Source: Panonychus citri
Lineage: Eukaryota > Arthropoda > Arachnida > Trombidiformes > Tetranychidae
Direction of reading: 5' to 3'
Assembly (NCBI RefSeq): GCF_014898815.1
Contig: NW_026515541.1
Location: 2,976,001-3,040,000 of the forward strand
Length of the DNA stretch: 64,000 nt
Each line of letters starts with the position of its first letter. Within the stretch, counting starts at the first letter, position 1. A program made the position numbers and the translations under genes. The notes below the pieces were generated by a model that had not been told where the DNA came from, made no database searches, and saw nothing but the letters and a program-made list of their open reading frames with translations. Positions 24,101 through 35,484 of the stretch are shown piece after piece.

Positions 24101-27100
24101 AACATACAACTAATAATATCGATAATTACAATGCACACACAGATAGAGAGAAAAGAACAAGAGATCCAGACATTATTGGTAAACAAGTCTTTCTATTTCC
24201 TTCTTCATCTTCATCTTCATCTTCATCTTTCACTCTCTCACTCTCTATGGGATTTTGCCTCATTGTATCATCTTTTGGCTCTACAATCAACCATCATCTA
24301 TAACTTGAAGAATAACTGTCAACAAATTGAGCTTACATTGAGCTATTTTTACCTGTTGAATAACCTGTTGATACTTAACGGTAAAATTGGAGGAAAAACA
24401 AAAGAGATAGTTAATCAAGTTGAACCAATCAATGGTTTCCTGTGTAATATAAATGATAAAATATTTATTTACAATCATCATCAATATCATTATGATAACT
24501 TGATATTATCATTATTACCTTTACTATTAAAGGTTATTGGGAACGTATAAACTTGATCAAACAATTAACGATAATCGCACTGATCATAAGTGAAGTGACA
24601 ATCAACAAAAATAATAACTCGACTCGATTGATATCCAACAAATTGGTGATTAGTTAATTTGAATGATTGACTCTCTCTCTGTTATCATTATGTGACAATA
24701 TATCAACTCGTCCAATGGCATTGACATTTTTACAACAACAATTAACATCATCATTATATCACCATAAAGATGGAAAGTTGATTACGTAGTTTACCCGTAA
24801 TGGTAATCAATCATTTCTGCAATTCACTTAAAATCAACAATTTAAGATGAAACTGTAATTATTTACAGTTAACAAAATTATTTGGATCCAGATTATCAAC
24901 ACCTAATCATCATCGTGTTTATTTAAATTAATCATCATCATCAAAGCTAAATTGTGTGTTGGTTGTAAGATAATCCTCTAGATCTTTGTCTCAATTGAAA
25001 TCGTTTTTTTAACTATCATATTTAATTAATCTTTTAACAATTAACAAGATCAAATAACAAGACAATCAATAGAGTTAAAAAAATACTCAAGGAAGTGATG
25101 ATTAAATTAACTTACACGCTGAAGATGATTAACCAAAACAAAACCGTTGTTGACATTCAAAATAACGGTAACAATTAATCAGGACAAAGGTGATCATGAT
25201 TATAAATAATAATCTCAAGTTTTAATTGTTGTTGTTAAATAATCAACAATAAGGTAACTTAAAACCTTAATTGAAATGGATCCTTTTTCTGATCGACAAC
25301 AATTAACTAACAAAAAAAAGTTTTCTAATCATCAAAATGAAAACAACAGTAACAAAAACCTAAATGGTTAATTAATTAACAAGATAATTAATTTGATTAC
25401 TAAACAGAAGCTCCACAATTAACTGGTCCTACTTAATTAATTGTAAATCAGTCAATTTCATTTCCTAACAATCTACTCACACATACAAACAATTAAAGGC
25501 GATTAAAATTAAAAACATTGCAGATGATTAAGTTAACAATTAAAAATCAAATGAGCAAATGGTTTTTATGTTACAATTAACTTTAAATTGTTGACCTTTT
25601 AAAGGTAAGAAATAAATTAAACTGGACATTTGTTTTTCAATCAAGGAAGTGGTCAAAAACAAATCACAATTAGTTAATTGTTAACATTAAAATCTGCCCT
25701 TTTAAATAAATCAAATCATCTGAAATGAAACTGAATCAAACCACAAACAATTAATTGATTTCTCAAACCATAAATGTAAATACAAATGATAAAAGTTTTC
25801 CAGTGATTAGTTAATTTAGTTGTTGATAGTTAATTGTCACTGAAGCGATTTGATTATCCAGAAAGAGAGAGAGAATATTATTTTCACAGTTGATCATCTC
25901 ATTAATCACCATAACAATCAAGATGATGATTCCTGATTAGAGTGATTAACTTTTACTCCAACCAACCATATCCAAAGTGTAAATGACAATCACAATCAGT
26001 TAATCACAATCAATGAACACACACACACATAACAATTTAGTTTATTAGACAGGAAAGAAAAATTTAATTTCTCCCCTTCAATGGAAACCCAATCACAATC
26101 AAAGTTAATCACGTTGATTATTTAATCATGATGATGATTATGATTACTGTGTCTCTGGGACAAATGAAATGCTTGGTTAATCATCATTGTTAATTGTTAG
26201 TTTGTATTTTGATTTGTTACAATTTAGGTTGATTGTTTTACCTTTTACATTTTCACTAATGTTGTAAATTGTTTAATGTTAATAACTAAAAATAAATTGC
26301 TAACAATTAACCTAGAAAATGAATACAACACAATCAATACTTAATTATAATCACCATAGGAAAGTAAAAAAAAAAACTTCATCTTGATTATTTTTAATTG
26401 TTACCAATGAATTTGTGTTGAATTACCTTAAAAATACACAATTAAATAAAACAAAATTTACTGATTGTTGATTGTTAATCACTTTCCGCTTAAATTGTCA
26501 ATATTTTACTTATTGTTTTTGTCGCTGTTGATTGTGATTAACTTTGATAACTATAAGCTGATTAATATTACAACAATCAAAAAGATTGTCATTCCATTTG
26601 ATTTGATTTTTTTCATTATTCTCATTGATTTATCCAACAATTGATTAACTAAATTGTTGTATTCAATCAACCTACTTAGTTGATTAAAACAACAACAAGG
26701 TAACATCAATCTGTCAAAACCGATTGTACAATTTAACTATTTACAATTTAATCTGATCAACATTAAGATTTAGACTAATAATAATTTAATAATAATCAAC
26801 TTACGCTCTCAATTTGTATTGTGATTAGTTAATCAACAATTAACGAATCAATCAAAGACTTGCCAATAAAAACAATACGAGAAAACAACAACAACAACAA
26901 AACAATTAACGAAAAAAGTTAAATAATCAAAATATTGATTAATTTGAATCTCCAACTAATCAATAAATCAAAAGTAATCAAGTTAATTGTTTTTATTTTT
27001 TCATAATCAACCAACACATCATGATGAAAGTAATCAAATTAAAATAGCCAGACAATTATGATTGCAATTAAATTGTCACAATTTAAAAGATGAAAAAAAG

Positions 27101-27183
27101 TTGTGGTCACTTTATTTACCGTTAATTTTTTTCTGTTTGGGTTTTGGTAACAATTTATAAATAGTAAATTTAAATTTGCTTTT

Positions 27184-27232
27184 ATCATCATCATCTGATG
27201 ATGATAATGATGATGATGATGATGATGATGAT
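27184..27232. repeat. (ATC)n/(GAT)n microsatellite with inverted halves
   Basis: An ATCATCATC run is followed immediately by a GATGATGAT run, so the two halves are complementary and could fold back on each other. Confidence 0.75.
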
Positions 27233-28365
27233 TAAAAGTAACGGTAAAAGTGACCTGGATTAATATTTTGATTAGGACATCGACTCGACCTCAAAATGGA
27301 TTAACTATTAAAATGGCTAATCAACAAGCAAATGGAAATAAAATTAGCACCTAATCTTAATTAACCTCAACAATTTAATTACAATTTCCTCTTTAATCTT
27401 AAACAATCAGCATCATCCTCTTAATCGTCATATTAATTACAATCAATTGATTATCAATCACAATGATAGTAAAACTTTTCCCAATCAAAGGTAATAATTT
27501 GTTTCTTGATTGCTACTAATTTGACTGATTGTCGTTGATTAGTTAACAATTTACTTTCCCATTGATTGATATTCAATTGATTATAATGATTAACTAACAG
27601 TTACACTAACAATCAGTAAAACTAATAAATTAACCTTGAAATTGTTGTTTTGTTTTATTATTAATTTTTTTTTCTTTCTCCACATTAAACTATCATTTAA
27701 ATTGCTCCAGGCACAATTAAAATATCAACATGATAATTATAAGAGAACCCTATGATAAATCATATGATTAACTAATTACAATAAATGTTTAAGTTTAAAA
27801 TTAACTGTTTATGATTAAAGTTAATCATGTAAAACTAAATATAATAATCAATAACAACACAAGATAATAAAAAGCTAATCACTAATTGTAATCAACTATC
27901 AAACTAAAATATTATTAAGTTAATCAACTGATGGTCACAATTTAATCAACATTGGATTTACCTATTTCGCTTGATTAATTGTTTCATGTTTTCACTAAAT
28001 TTCTTACAATTAACTAAATCATGTTTATCTTGTTAAACAAGTTCCATTATTAGTTGTTGATAAAAAGAGAAAGTTTTTTCATTTCTTTTCCTCTGATTTT
28101 ATCGAAATGGTTTTGACATTTATCATGAAGATGATGATGATGATGATGATTGAGTGTTATATCATCTTCTCTGTCTATTTTACCTGTCGGTAACTTATCA
28201 TCATCATCAATTGATACTGTTTGAGGCCAACGATCAACTATTAATAGGTCATCAGGGTCCAAATTGTAAATTTAGGTCAGTGTGTTTTTTACACTCTTGT
28301 TGTTGTTTCCAATCATCATCATCATCAGTTAATCATTACAATTAATTTCAATTGTAATTTAATAT

Positions 28366-28368
<3 letters not shown>

Positions 28369-28419
<51 letters not shown>
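28369..28419. repeat. (TC)n microsatellite
   Basis: About 51 bases of uninterrupted TC dinucleotides. Confidence 0.95.
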
Positions 28420-28425
<6 letters not shown>

Positions 28426-29768
28426 GAGGTTTTAATCACAACTTGTTAACAATTAGTTGATTGTTGTTGCTGTTGTTCAGGTGAAGATTAGGGAATCAAG
28501 TGAATTAAACTTGATTCTTGATTGTCTATTTTTAATTGTTGGCTTGTAGTTGTTGAGGGTTGGTGATATTTTTGAATTTAACTAAATTTTCATTCATGTT
28601 AATCAACAATTAAAAGTTCATTGAGTTTTATAAACAAGATGATAAAGGTCAAAACTTTTTTCCCTTTCACTATTATTTTTAATTGTTCAACTCGATTGTT
28701 TTATTTGTTGATTAATTAATTGTCTATTTGCTGTTCATTAACCAGGTTGATTTAATTAGTTGCAAAGTTTTTGTGACTTCTCATTTATATCAATTGATTT
28801 TCATGTCAATTAGTTTGGGAGGAATTTAGATAAATTTTAATTGAAACTGTTAATTGTTGTTAATCAAATTTATTTACTCAAGGTAATCAGAAAGTAGTAA
28901 CAATTAAAATCAATCAAATCTCATGATAGGACTTTTTTTCATCTTCAAAAACTTCAGCGAAACAATTAACTAATTTTCCAATAAGATTTAATTTTCTCAC
29001 CTGTTAAAGCTAAATTGCTGATTGTTGAGAGGGAAACAATTAAAGAATCGTGATTAAGGAGCAAAGTAAAAAGTCAGATACCAAAGTTTTAAACAATTAA
29101 CTAATTGTGGACAATTAGACTAATCAAGTTTAACTTAGAATATCATCTAACTAATCACAATTAAAGGTCTAAATTTACATTGCAAACTGAATTAAACAAT
29201 GGACCAGAAAAGTAACAATTAGTTTCTTAAATTACAATTAGCAAGTTAATTGTTTACCTTTTGAAAAACATTCAACTAATCAGGTTGAAGGGAAGGCGTT
29301 AATTGCTGAAATTTGATTTAACCAAATGATAGATTAACAATTAACGTAAATCATAATTAGATTTGTGGCAATAATCAAGTAATCAAAAACTTTTTCTAAT
29401 TGTCAACAATTCCTAAAGTTTTTGTTTGAATCCAGAGAAAACAAAACAATTTAAATTGCGATTAATTTGATTCGATTTTTTTTCCTTCTCAATCTTAATC
29501 ATAAATTAAATTGAATTTTTTTTTTCCTAATCAAGTTATTTGATTTCCGAAACTTTTTTTTCGTGTCTGAACAGTTCAAACCAAATCATTATGATAAAAA
29601 TGCTATTTGATTGTTACAATTAACAGTCGAGTTATTTACTAACAAACTTTTTTTTTCTCTCCATCAATTGTTACACAAACTAAATTGTTCCGATGAATTT
29701 TTTGTCTCTTCTAATCTTAATTGTGGACAAAATGACTCCCAATCAATTTTAATTGAGAATTGATTTGG

Positions 29769-29812
29769 TATAAATTGTTGAGATTTCGTTGAAATTATCA
29801 TCAGTAGTCAGT
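29769..29812 (+). promoter_or_regulatory. Core promoter of His-rich gene copy 1
   Basis: TATAAAT at 29769-29775 and the arthropod initiator TCAGT at 29801-29805, with the initiator A about 34 bases downstream of the TATA start. A second TCAGT follows at 29808-29812. Copy 2 has the same arrangement, which supports it. Confidence 0.65.
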
Positions 29813-29931
29813 TGATCAACAATCAACTAACAACAACATCCGATTTATTAGTTTTACACCAACAACAATAATCTAATCCAATAGTAAACTGAGTTGTACA
29901 ATTGAACAATCAGTTAAACCAATCAACGAAA

Positions 29932-31174
29932 ATGAAGTTTATTAGTTTATTAACTGTTTTAATTGTTGTTATCCAGGTAACAATCAGTTCGGGTAATCCA
30001 TTGACCGATTTGGTTAATGCAATTGTCCCAAGTACTAAATCAGCTGTTGAAAAGCAAGCAGAGGAATCGATTGGTAAAGTAGCAATAATCAGACCTCTTG
30101 ATGGTTGGGGTCATCATGATGGTCATCATGGTTGTCATGTGAAAGAGGTAACTCATCATCATCACCATCATCATAAACACGCTCCCGTTGAGGCTCATCA
30201 TCACCATAAACATGGACACAAACACGGGCACGACCATAAACATGGACATGGTCACAAACACGGACACAAACATGACCATAAACATGACCATGGACACAAA
30301 CACGGTGAGTATTAGTCACCTGATGGACTGAATGACCATTGGATTTATTTCATTGATTCTGACTTTTTTGTCGCTTTAGGGCATGGACATAAACACGATG
30401 CTTGGCATAAGCATGACCATGGACATAAACACGGTCACAAACACGATCATGGACACAAACATGACCATTGGGAGAAACACGATCACAAACATGTAAGTTA
30501 AAGTGACCAATCAATAAATTGGTTCGACTGGTGATCGAAAGTAAAACTGACCCAATTTCTTTTAACCTTTAGGGACACAAACACGGTCATGACCACAAAC
30601 ATGGACACAAACACGACCATTGGCATAAGCATGGACACAAACACGGACACGACCACAAACATGTAAGTTAAAAAAAAGTCTTGGTCAGAGTCAATGAAAT
30701 GACCATTGGATTCGCTATTCTTTACAGGGCCACAAACACGACCACAGCCATAAACATGGACATGATCATAAACACGGTCACAAAAATGACCACTGGCATC
30801 ATCATGGACACAAACACGAACACGGTTGGCATGATCATGGTCATCATCATGGTTGGCATGATCACGGTCACCATGGACACCACGATGGACACCATGGTTG
30901 GGGTCACGATCACGGACACAAAGGTCATGATCACGGACATGGACATGGACATGGACACCACGGTTGGCATGATATCCACAAGAAGGATGGATCCATTTCC
31001 GTTGCTTCCTCTTCCCCTGTTGCTGCTTCTGGTTCAAGTGACTCAAGTTCCTATGGGTCACCCGGTTACAGTGTAATCGATTCAAAAGGATTTACCTCAT
31101 CTCTCAAAAATGACGATAAAACAATCAAGATGATTGCTGAATTTGACAAAGAATTTTATTCCAAAGCAAAATGA
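29932..31174 (+). CDS. Secreted histidine-rich repeat protein, copy 1, 340 aa
   Basis: Not a named family to me. Exons are 29932-30304, 30380-30492, 30573-30662 and 30728-31174, all with GTGAGT or GTAAGT donors and matching phases. The start is ATG 29932 (AAAATGAAG), giving a signal peptide MKFISLLTVLIVVIQVTISS. A short conserved domain follows (about 22-58, NPLTDLVNAIVPST...), then a long region made of His alternating with Gly, Lys and Asp (units such as GHKHGHDHKHGH) with occasional Trp, and a Ser-rich C-terminal part ending KMIAEFDKEFYSKAK. There is one cysteine (Cys68). Such His density implies binding of zinc, copper or nickel, or pH-dependent behaviour outside the cell; the biological role (haemolymph metal carrier, cuticle, silk, antimicrobial) is not shown. 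Paralogue at 45696-46996. Confidence 0.85.
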
Positions 31175-31249
31175 ATCAACTCCAACAATCAACACACTCA
31201 CTCACTCGATACTCGCACTCGAACCTGTGATAATTAGTCAACTAATCAA

Positions 31250-34107
31250 ATGAAAAAAAACCAAAGCAACAAGAAAAAATGACCAAAAAAAAGACCAATT
31301 TCAGACCAAACGTAACAATCAATTATGATTAATTTATAAGTATAAATATTGTATCAAAATTGTAAATCAATCATCAAACCTTAAAATTGTAATTTATCAC
31401 CAATCAGTTGATTGTTCAACAACAATTAACTTCCTCATCAGTGTAAAAAAAATCCACTCATTCTGTAAAAAATTAAACTCAATTTCCCGCTACTTAATTT
31501 GTTTTTATCAATCATATTATTTAATAGCTTTGATTTGAATGAAAAACAAATCACTTAAATATCAATAAAACAATCAAATTAAAGTTAATCAAGTAATAAT
31601 AATCATCAATTAATTAACTTTTCTAATGATGAGGTAAGCAAATAACCAATACAATTCAAAGTGATCACTTAGCTAATCATCATAAATTAAATCATATGCT
31701 TTCCTAAAGTAATAAGATTACATAATAATATACAACGAATTAATCAATTCTCCTTTTCAACTAATTAAAAACAACAATTAACTAACAACTAATTTCTGCA
31801 AAATCTAAAAAATAAACAATAAAAATTAAGGGAGAAAAAACTTTCAAGCAAAAGTTTTCCCTCGTCTTGAAACCAACAATTAAAAGCGAATCAGTTGGTG
31901 TAAACAATTAAAAGTGACAATTCCAATTGAAAGCTAATTAAATTACCACTTCGAAGTGTTTATACTTTTAAATTACATTATTAAAATAGTAACAATACTA
32001 ATAAACAACAAATCGTGAGAAAAGTTGAAAGAAATCAAACAATCAATGAAAACGAAAAAAAAAGTTTTCGTTACTTCGTTCCAACGAACCTCTTATGACG
32101 ACCTTTATATTAAATATAACGTTTCGTTGATTTCGTCAAGATGAAGACGATTGAGATGAAGAGAGTGAGAGTTGAAGCTTTGTTTTTTTTTCATCATTCG
32201 AACTGAATTAAGACTCTAATTTCAACTTTACTCTTGAAAAAGGTTAACTTTAGCTCTCAAACTTCAAGGTTCATGAAAAAAACCAACCTGAAGATGAAGA
32301 TGATGACCAAGAAAGAGAGAGAGAGAGAGAGAAAGTTAATTATTTATCTTCTTGCTTCAAGCATGATTATATATTAACCTGTTGATATTGGTAAAAATAA
32401 ATCTCTCTTTCAACTGATTAACTTTTAATCATTAACAATTAAGCCACTGAAAAGGGTATTAAAGTCTGAAAGAAACAGCGACTTAATTAACAAGGTGAAA
32501 GTTCATGTTTTCCATTTTATTTAATCATTTAATCATCTAATTTAAGTTAATTAGCTGATGATCATCACTAATAATTTACTTTTACTTTAAATTAACCTTA
32601 TTAAAAAAAAGAGTATTCATTTTAAACTGGATTAAAATTGATTGTGATAAACTTGTTTCTATTTCACTTCTCACTCTTATTACGAGATTATATCGAAATT
32701 TTTTCTTAATTGTTAATCGTTTAATTGTGACAAATTTTCGTGATTAAATCATACTCTCTTTCTCTGGTCCATTATCATAACAATTAAGTGTCTAATAAAA
32801 AAAAAAGGTTGTAATAGTTTTAATTGTAATCAGAGTTTCTGATATAACAATAGACAATCAAGGTAACAATCAAGTTGAATGAATGGAATTAAATTGTTAT
32901 CTTGATCTTAATCATCATCATCATCATCATCAACATCATCTTTATTTTCACCAACACAACTGAATTAGAATCATTTTATTAATAGAACTTTTTTTTTATC
33001 GAAAATAGAATATTTTTTTGTTCTATTCGCTCCTCGAATCTGAAAACTCCTTAAGATGAAAAAAGTTTTTGGGTGAAGGTTAATTCGTTAACTATTATCA
33101 CCATTAGGAGTTGTCTTTAAATTGTTAATGATTAACGTAAATGATTAGATTGTTAATTGTTTAGTGATACACACAAATCACTCTTAATGATTTAAAGTTA
33201 ATTGTCTTGACAATGATTATAATTATTACATTGACTTTTTCCTAATGACAAGTGATTAAAATTTTCGCGTTTCAATTTTATTGTTTAATTGTGATTATTG
33301 ATTGAGATGATTTATATTAACACTGATTAACTATTTAATTTGATCATTTCTCTTTATTCAACTTATATAATTGTTGTTTATTGGACTTCCTTATTTAGTT
33401 TAATTGTAATTGTAACCATCTGAAAGTTAATTGTTACCATTATTAGATATTGATAAAAATCAAGTTCATTGAACGAGAAAATTAGATTGCTCATTCTAAT
33501 TGTTAATCTTAATTGTTTGAGTTAAGTTTTTGTTTCCAATTTGCATATTTGATTGTTACAATAATCTTAAATATAGTTAACAGTTAATATTTTGATAACA
33601 AGATGATTTAATTAACTTACTGGTGTTTGTTGATTACGATTTTAATTATGATTTAATTTTGGGTAAAATTCAAGGTTCAACATTACGATTGAATTAAATT
33701 GAAATAATAATAAATTAAATTGTTAACAATCAACATGATGATCATCACGTAATCAAAAATGATTCTGATGAAACTTTTTTTTTTCAATTGGATTAATTTA
33801 ATTTTCCTTGAACTTTAATCAACAAGAAAATGAACAACAACAATTAATCAAGTAGATTGTTGAACAATATTTACAAAATGATCATCATTAAATATTGAAA
33901 TTCACAATTGAATTAACCTGTTAATTGTAACTTTAATTGTTACATTATTATTATTTTTATATATACTTGAGACAATTAACTTTTTTTTTCAACTATTGAT
34001 TCCCAAGGTAACAAGACAATTAAGTAGATGAAAATTTACTTTTCAATCAAATGATTTAACTAATTTGATTAAGTTGACCATCAATGGGAATCGTAAAAAT
34101 CAGCAAT
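31250..34107. other. AT-rich spacer, no gene seen
   Basis: Between the first His-rich gene and the copia insertion. Has short GA tracts near 32315-32332 and an ATC run near 32910-32940. No gene recognised. Confidence 0.5.
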
Positions 34108-34112
34108 CAATT

Positions 34113-35143
34113 TGTTGGTTATATTCACTGATTATATTCATTCATTTTAATCATTTACTTGTTCATGTTACTACAATTACTACAATTAGTTCCCATGCGA
34201 CATCAGTTGTAACATTTTTCCGATTCCCCATAGACTTAACATTGGGTATTGTCTCAAGTGGCTAACTTTTTCTTATCAAACAATTTGCCGACAACAGTAC
34301 ACACATATAATTGAAGCTCTTGACAATTGTGATCGATTAAGATACTGATCAAGTCGATCAGTAAATTGGTTCATCAACAATTAACCAAAAACCTCCGGTT
34401 TTTGACTATTTTGACCAATTAAGTGAACCATTGATACCAACACACATTTTAACTAATTAATTAGTTTTGATCAACAAATGATATATCGTTAGAAAGAGCT
34501 TAATTAAGCGAGTCTTAATATATAATAATAATTGTTGTAAGTTGTATGTGTACTGAGATATGAGCACAAACAATTGGTCAATTTTGATAAATTGACCAAC
34601 ACCATTTTCTCATATTTTGTGTTTGAACTTTGAGATTATCTTTTCTTTCCCATTTATTGATCTTATTAACCCAACTGTACTCTTAAAATTTGGTCAACAC
34701 ATGACGGTCAGTAAGCTCCTTTCAGTCGCTTCAACTGACCAATGACTTTTCGTCTCATCTCTTGATTGCCCCAATCTCTCTCTCTCTTAATCACTTTCTT
34801 CTTACTTTCTCTCTCTCACTCTTTACTCTCTCTTACTATCTACTTACCTTAGTAAGTTAATCATCCATTAACTTTACCAACGGACAATTAATTCAAATGG
34901 ACCAATCCGGTCAAACTGACCAAACCTTAAACCTTTTCTTTGTTTGTATTTAAACGAAAACCTTGACAATAATCATTACACTTTGGTCACACTCTTTGTA
35001 CCAGTAACTTGATGAAGTTTTTACTTATTAATAAAAGTGTCGTTTATATTTAAATTGTGTATCCTCATTGTGTTAATGAGAAGAAGTAAATTTCTACTTT
35101 TGTGATAACTCAGTTGATTAAGGAAAATCAATTTAAACCAACA
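34113..35143 (+). repeat. 5' LTR (1031 bp)
   Basis: Long for a copia-type element. A TATA-like TATTTAAA at 34947-34954 and the polyadenylation signal AATAAA at 35030-35035 place U3/R/U5 roughly at 34113-34975, 34976-35055 and 35056-35143. U3 has many TGACC/GGTCA words and a palindrome with 11-bp arms near 34576-34601. Confidence 0.93.
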
Positions 35144-35158
35144 GGTTATGGGCTCAGT
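35144..35158 (+). other. Primer binding site (initiator tRNA-Met, internal)
   Basis: Directly after the 5' LTR, GGTTATGGGCTCAGT is complementary to the anticodon-arm region of eukaryotic initiator tRNA-Met (which includes GGGCCCAUAACC) with one mismatch. Copia of Drosophila also primes from an internal half-tRNA fragment, so this fits known biology. Confidence 0.75.
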
Positions 35159-35238
35159 AGTTTCCGGGCAACTGCGTTAATCTTTGTGTGTGTGTTTGTG
35201 ATGAATATTACCGGACAAATTTAAATTAATAAAATTTT

Positions 35239-35476
35239 CTTCATCAATTTTTCTTCATCAATTTTTCTTCATCAATTTTTCTTCATCAATTTTTCTTCAT
35301 CAATTTTTCTTCATCAATTTTTCTTCATCAATTTTTCTTCATCAAATTTTCTTCATCAAATTTTCTTCATCAAATTTTCTTCATCAAATTTTCCTCATTA
35401 AAATTGTCTTCACCTTATTGTCTTCACCTTATTGTCTTCACCTTATTGTCTTCACAATATTATCTTCATCTTTTTC
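35239..35476 (+). repeat. 14-bp minisatellite in the retrotransposon leader
   Basis: Seventeen head-to-tail 14-bp units without a break: eleven of CTTCATCAATTTTT or CTTCATCAAATTTT, one CCTCATTAAAATTG, three TCTTCACCTTATTG, then two more diverged units. The array ends eight bases before the gag start codon. Unit length is not a multiple of three, so it cannot be translated as a stable repeat. Confidence 0.9.
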
Positions 35477-35484
35477 TGATCACC

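Larger units (their letters stand above)
18180..29766. other. 11.6-kb gene desert with simple repeats
   Basis: No gene could be supported. The DNA is AT-rich with many GAT/ATC triplet runs (for example 27184-27232) and a pure (TC)n tract at 28369-28419. A few short exon-like islands (about 18868-18960 minus, 21202-21390 minus, 22425-22490 plus, 28050-28262 minus) are described as findings because none has a complete gene structure. Confidence 0.5.
29767..31249 (+). repeat. Copy 1 of the duplicated His-rich gene unit
   Basis: Direct duplicate of 45532-47071, about 15.8 kb away in the same orientation. Similarity begins around the TATA box, runs through 5' UTR and all exons, and ends shortly after the stop codon (last shared bases GATAATTAGTCAACTAATCAA). 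Introns 1 and 3 are divergent between copies while intron 2 is nearly identical. Confidence 0.9.

Noticed and set aside
24131..24550. A 139-codon plus-strand frame.
   Set aside because: Low-complexity (TTCATC repeat, AT-rich), no domain, no coding-like composition after the repeat.
30040..30319. Met/Val-rich and His/Asp-rich open frames on the minus strand over the His-rich genes (also 30498-31085, 45804-46116, 46356-46907).
   Set aside because: They are antisense shadows of the GGACAC/AAACAC repeats; the plus-strand frames have signal peptide, splice signals and conserved ends.
34065..34265. A 66-codon frame running into the left LTR.
   Set aside because: It crosses the insertion boundary of the retrotransposon and has no independent support.
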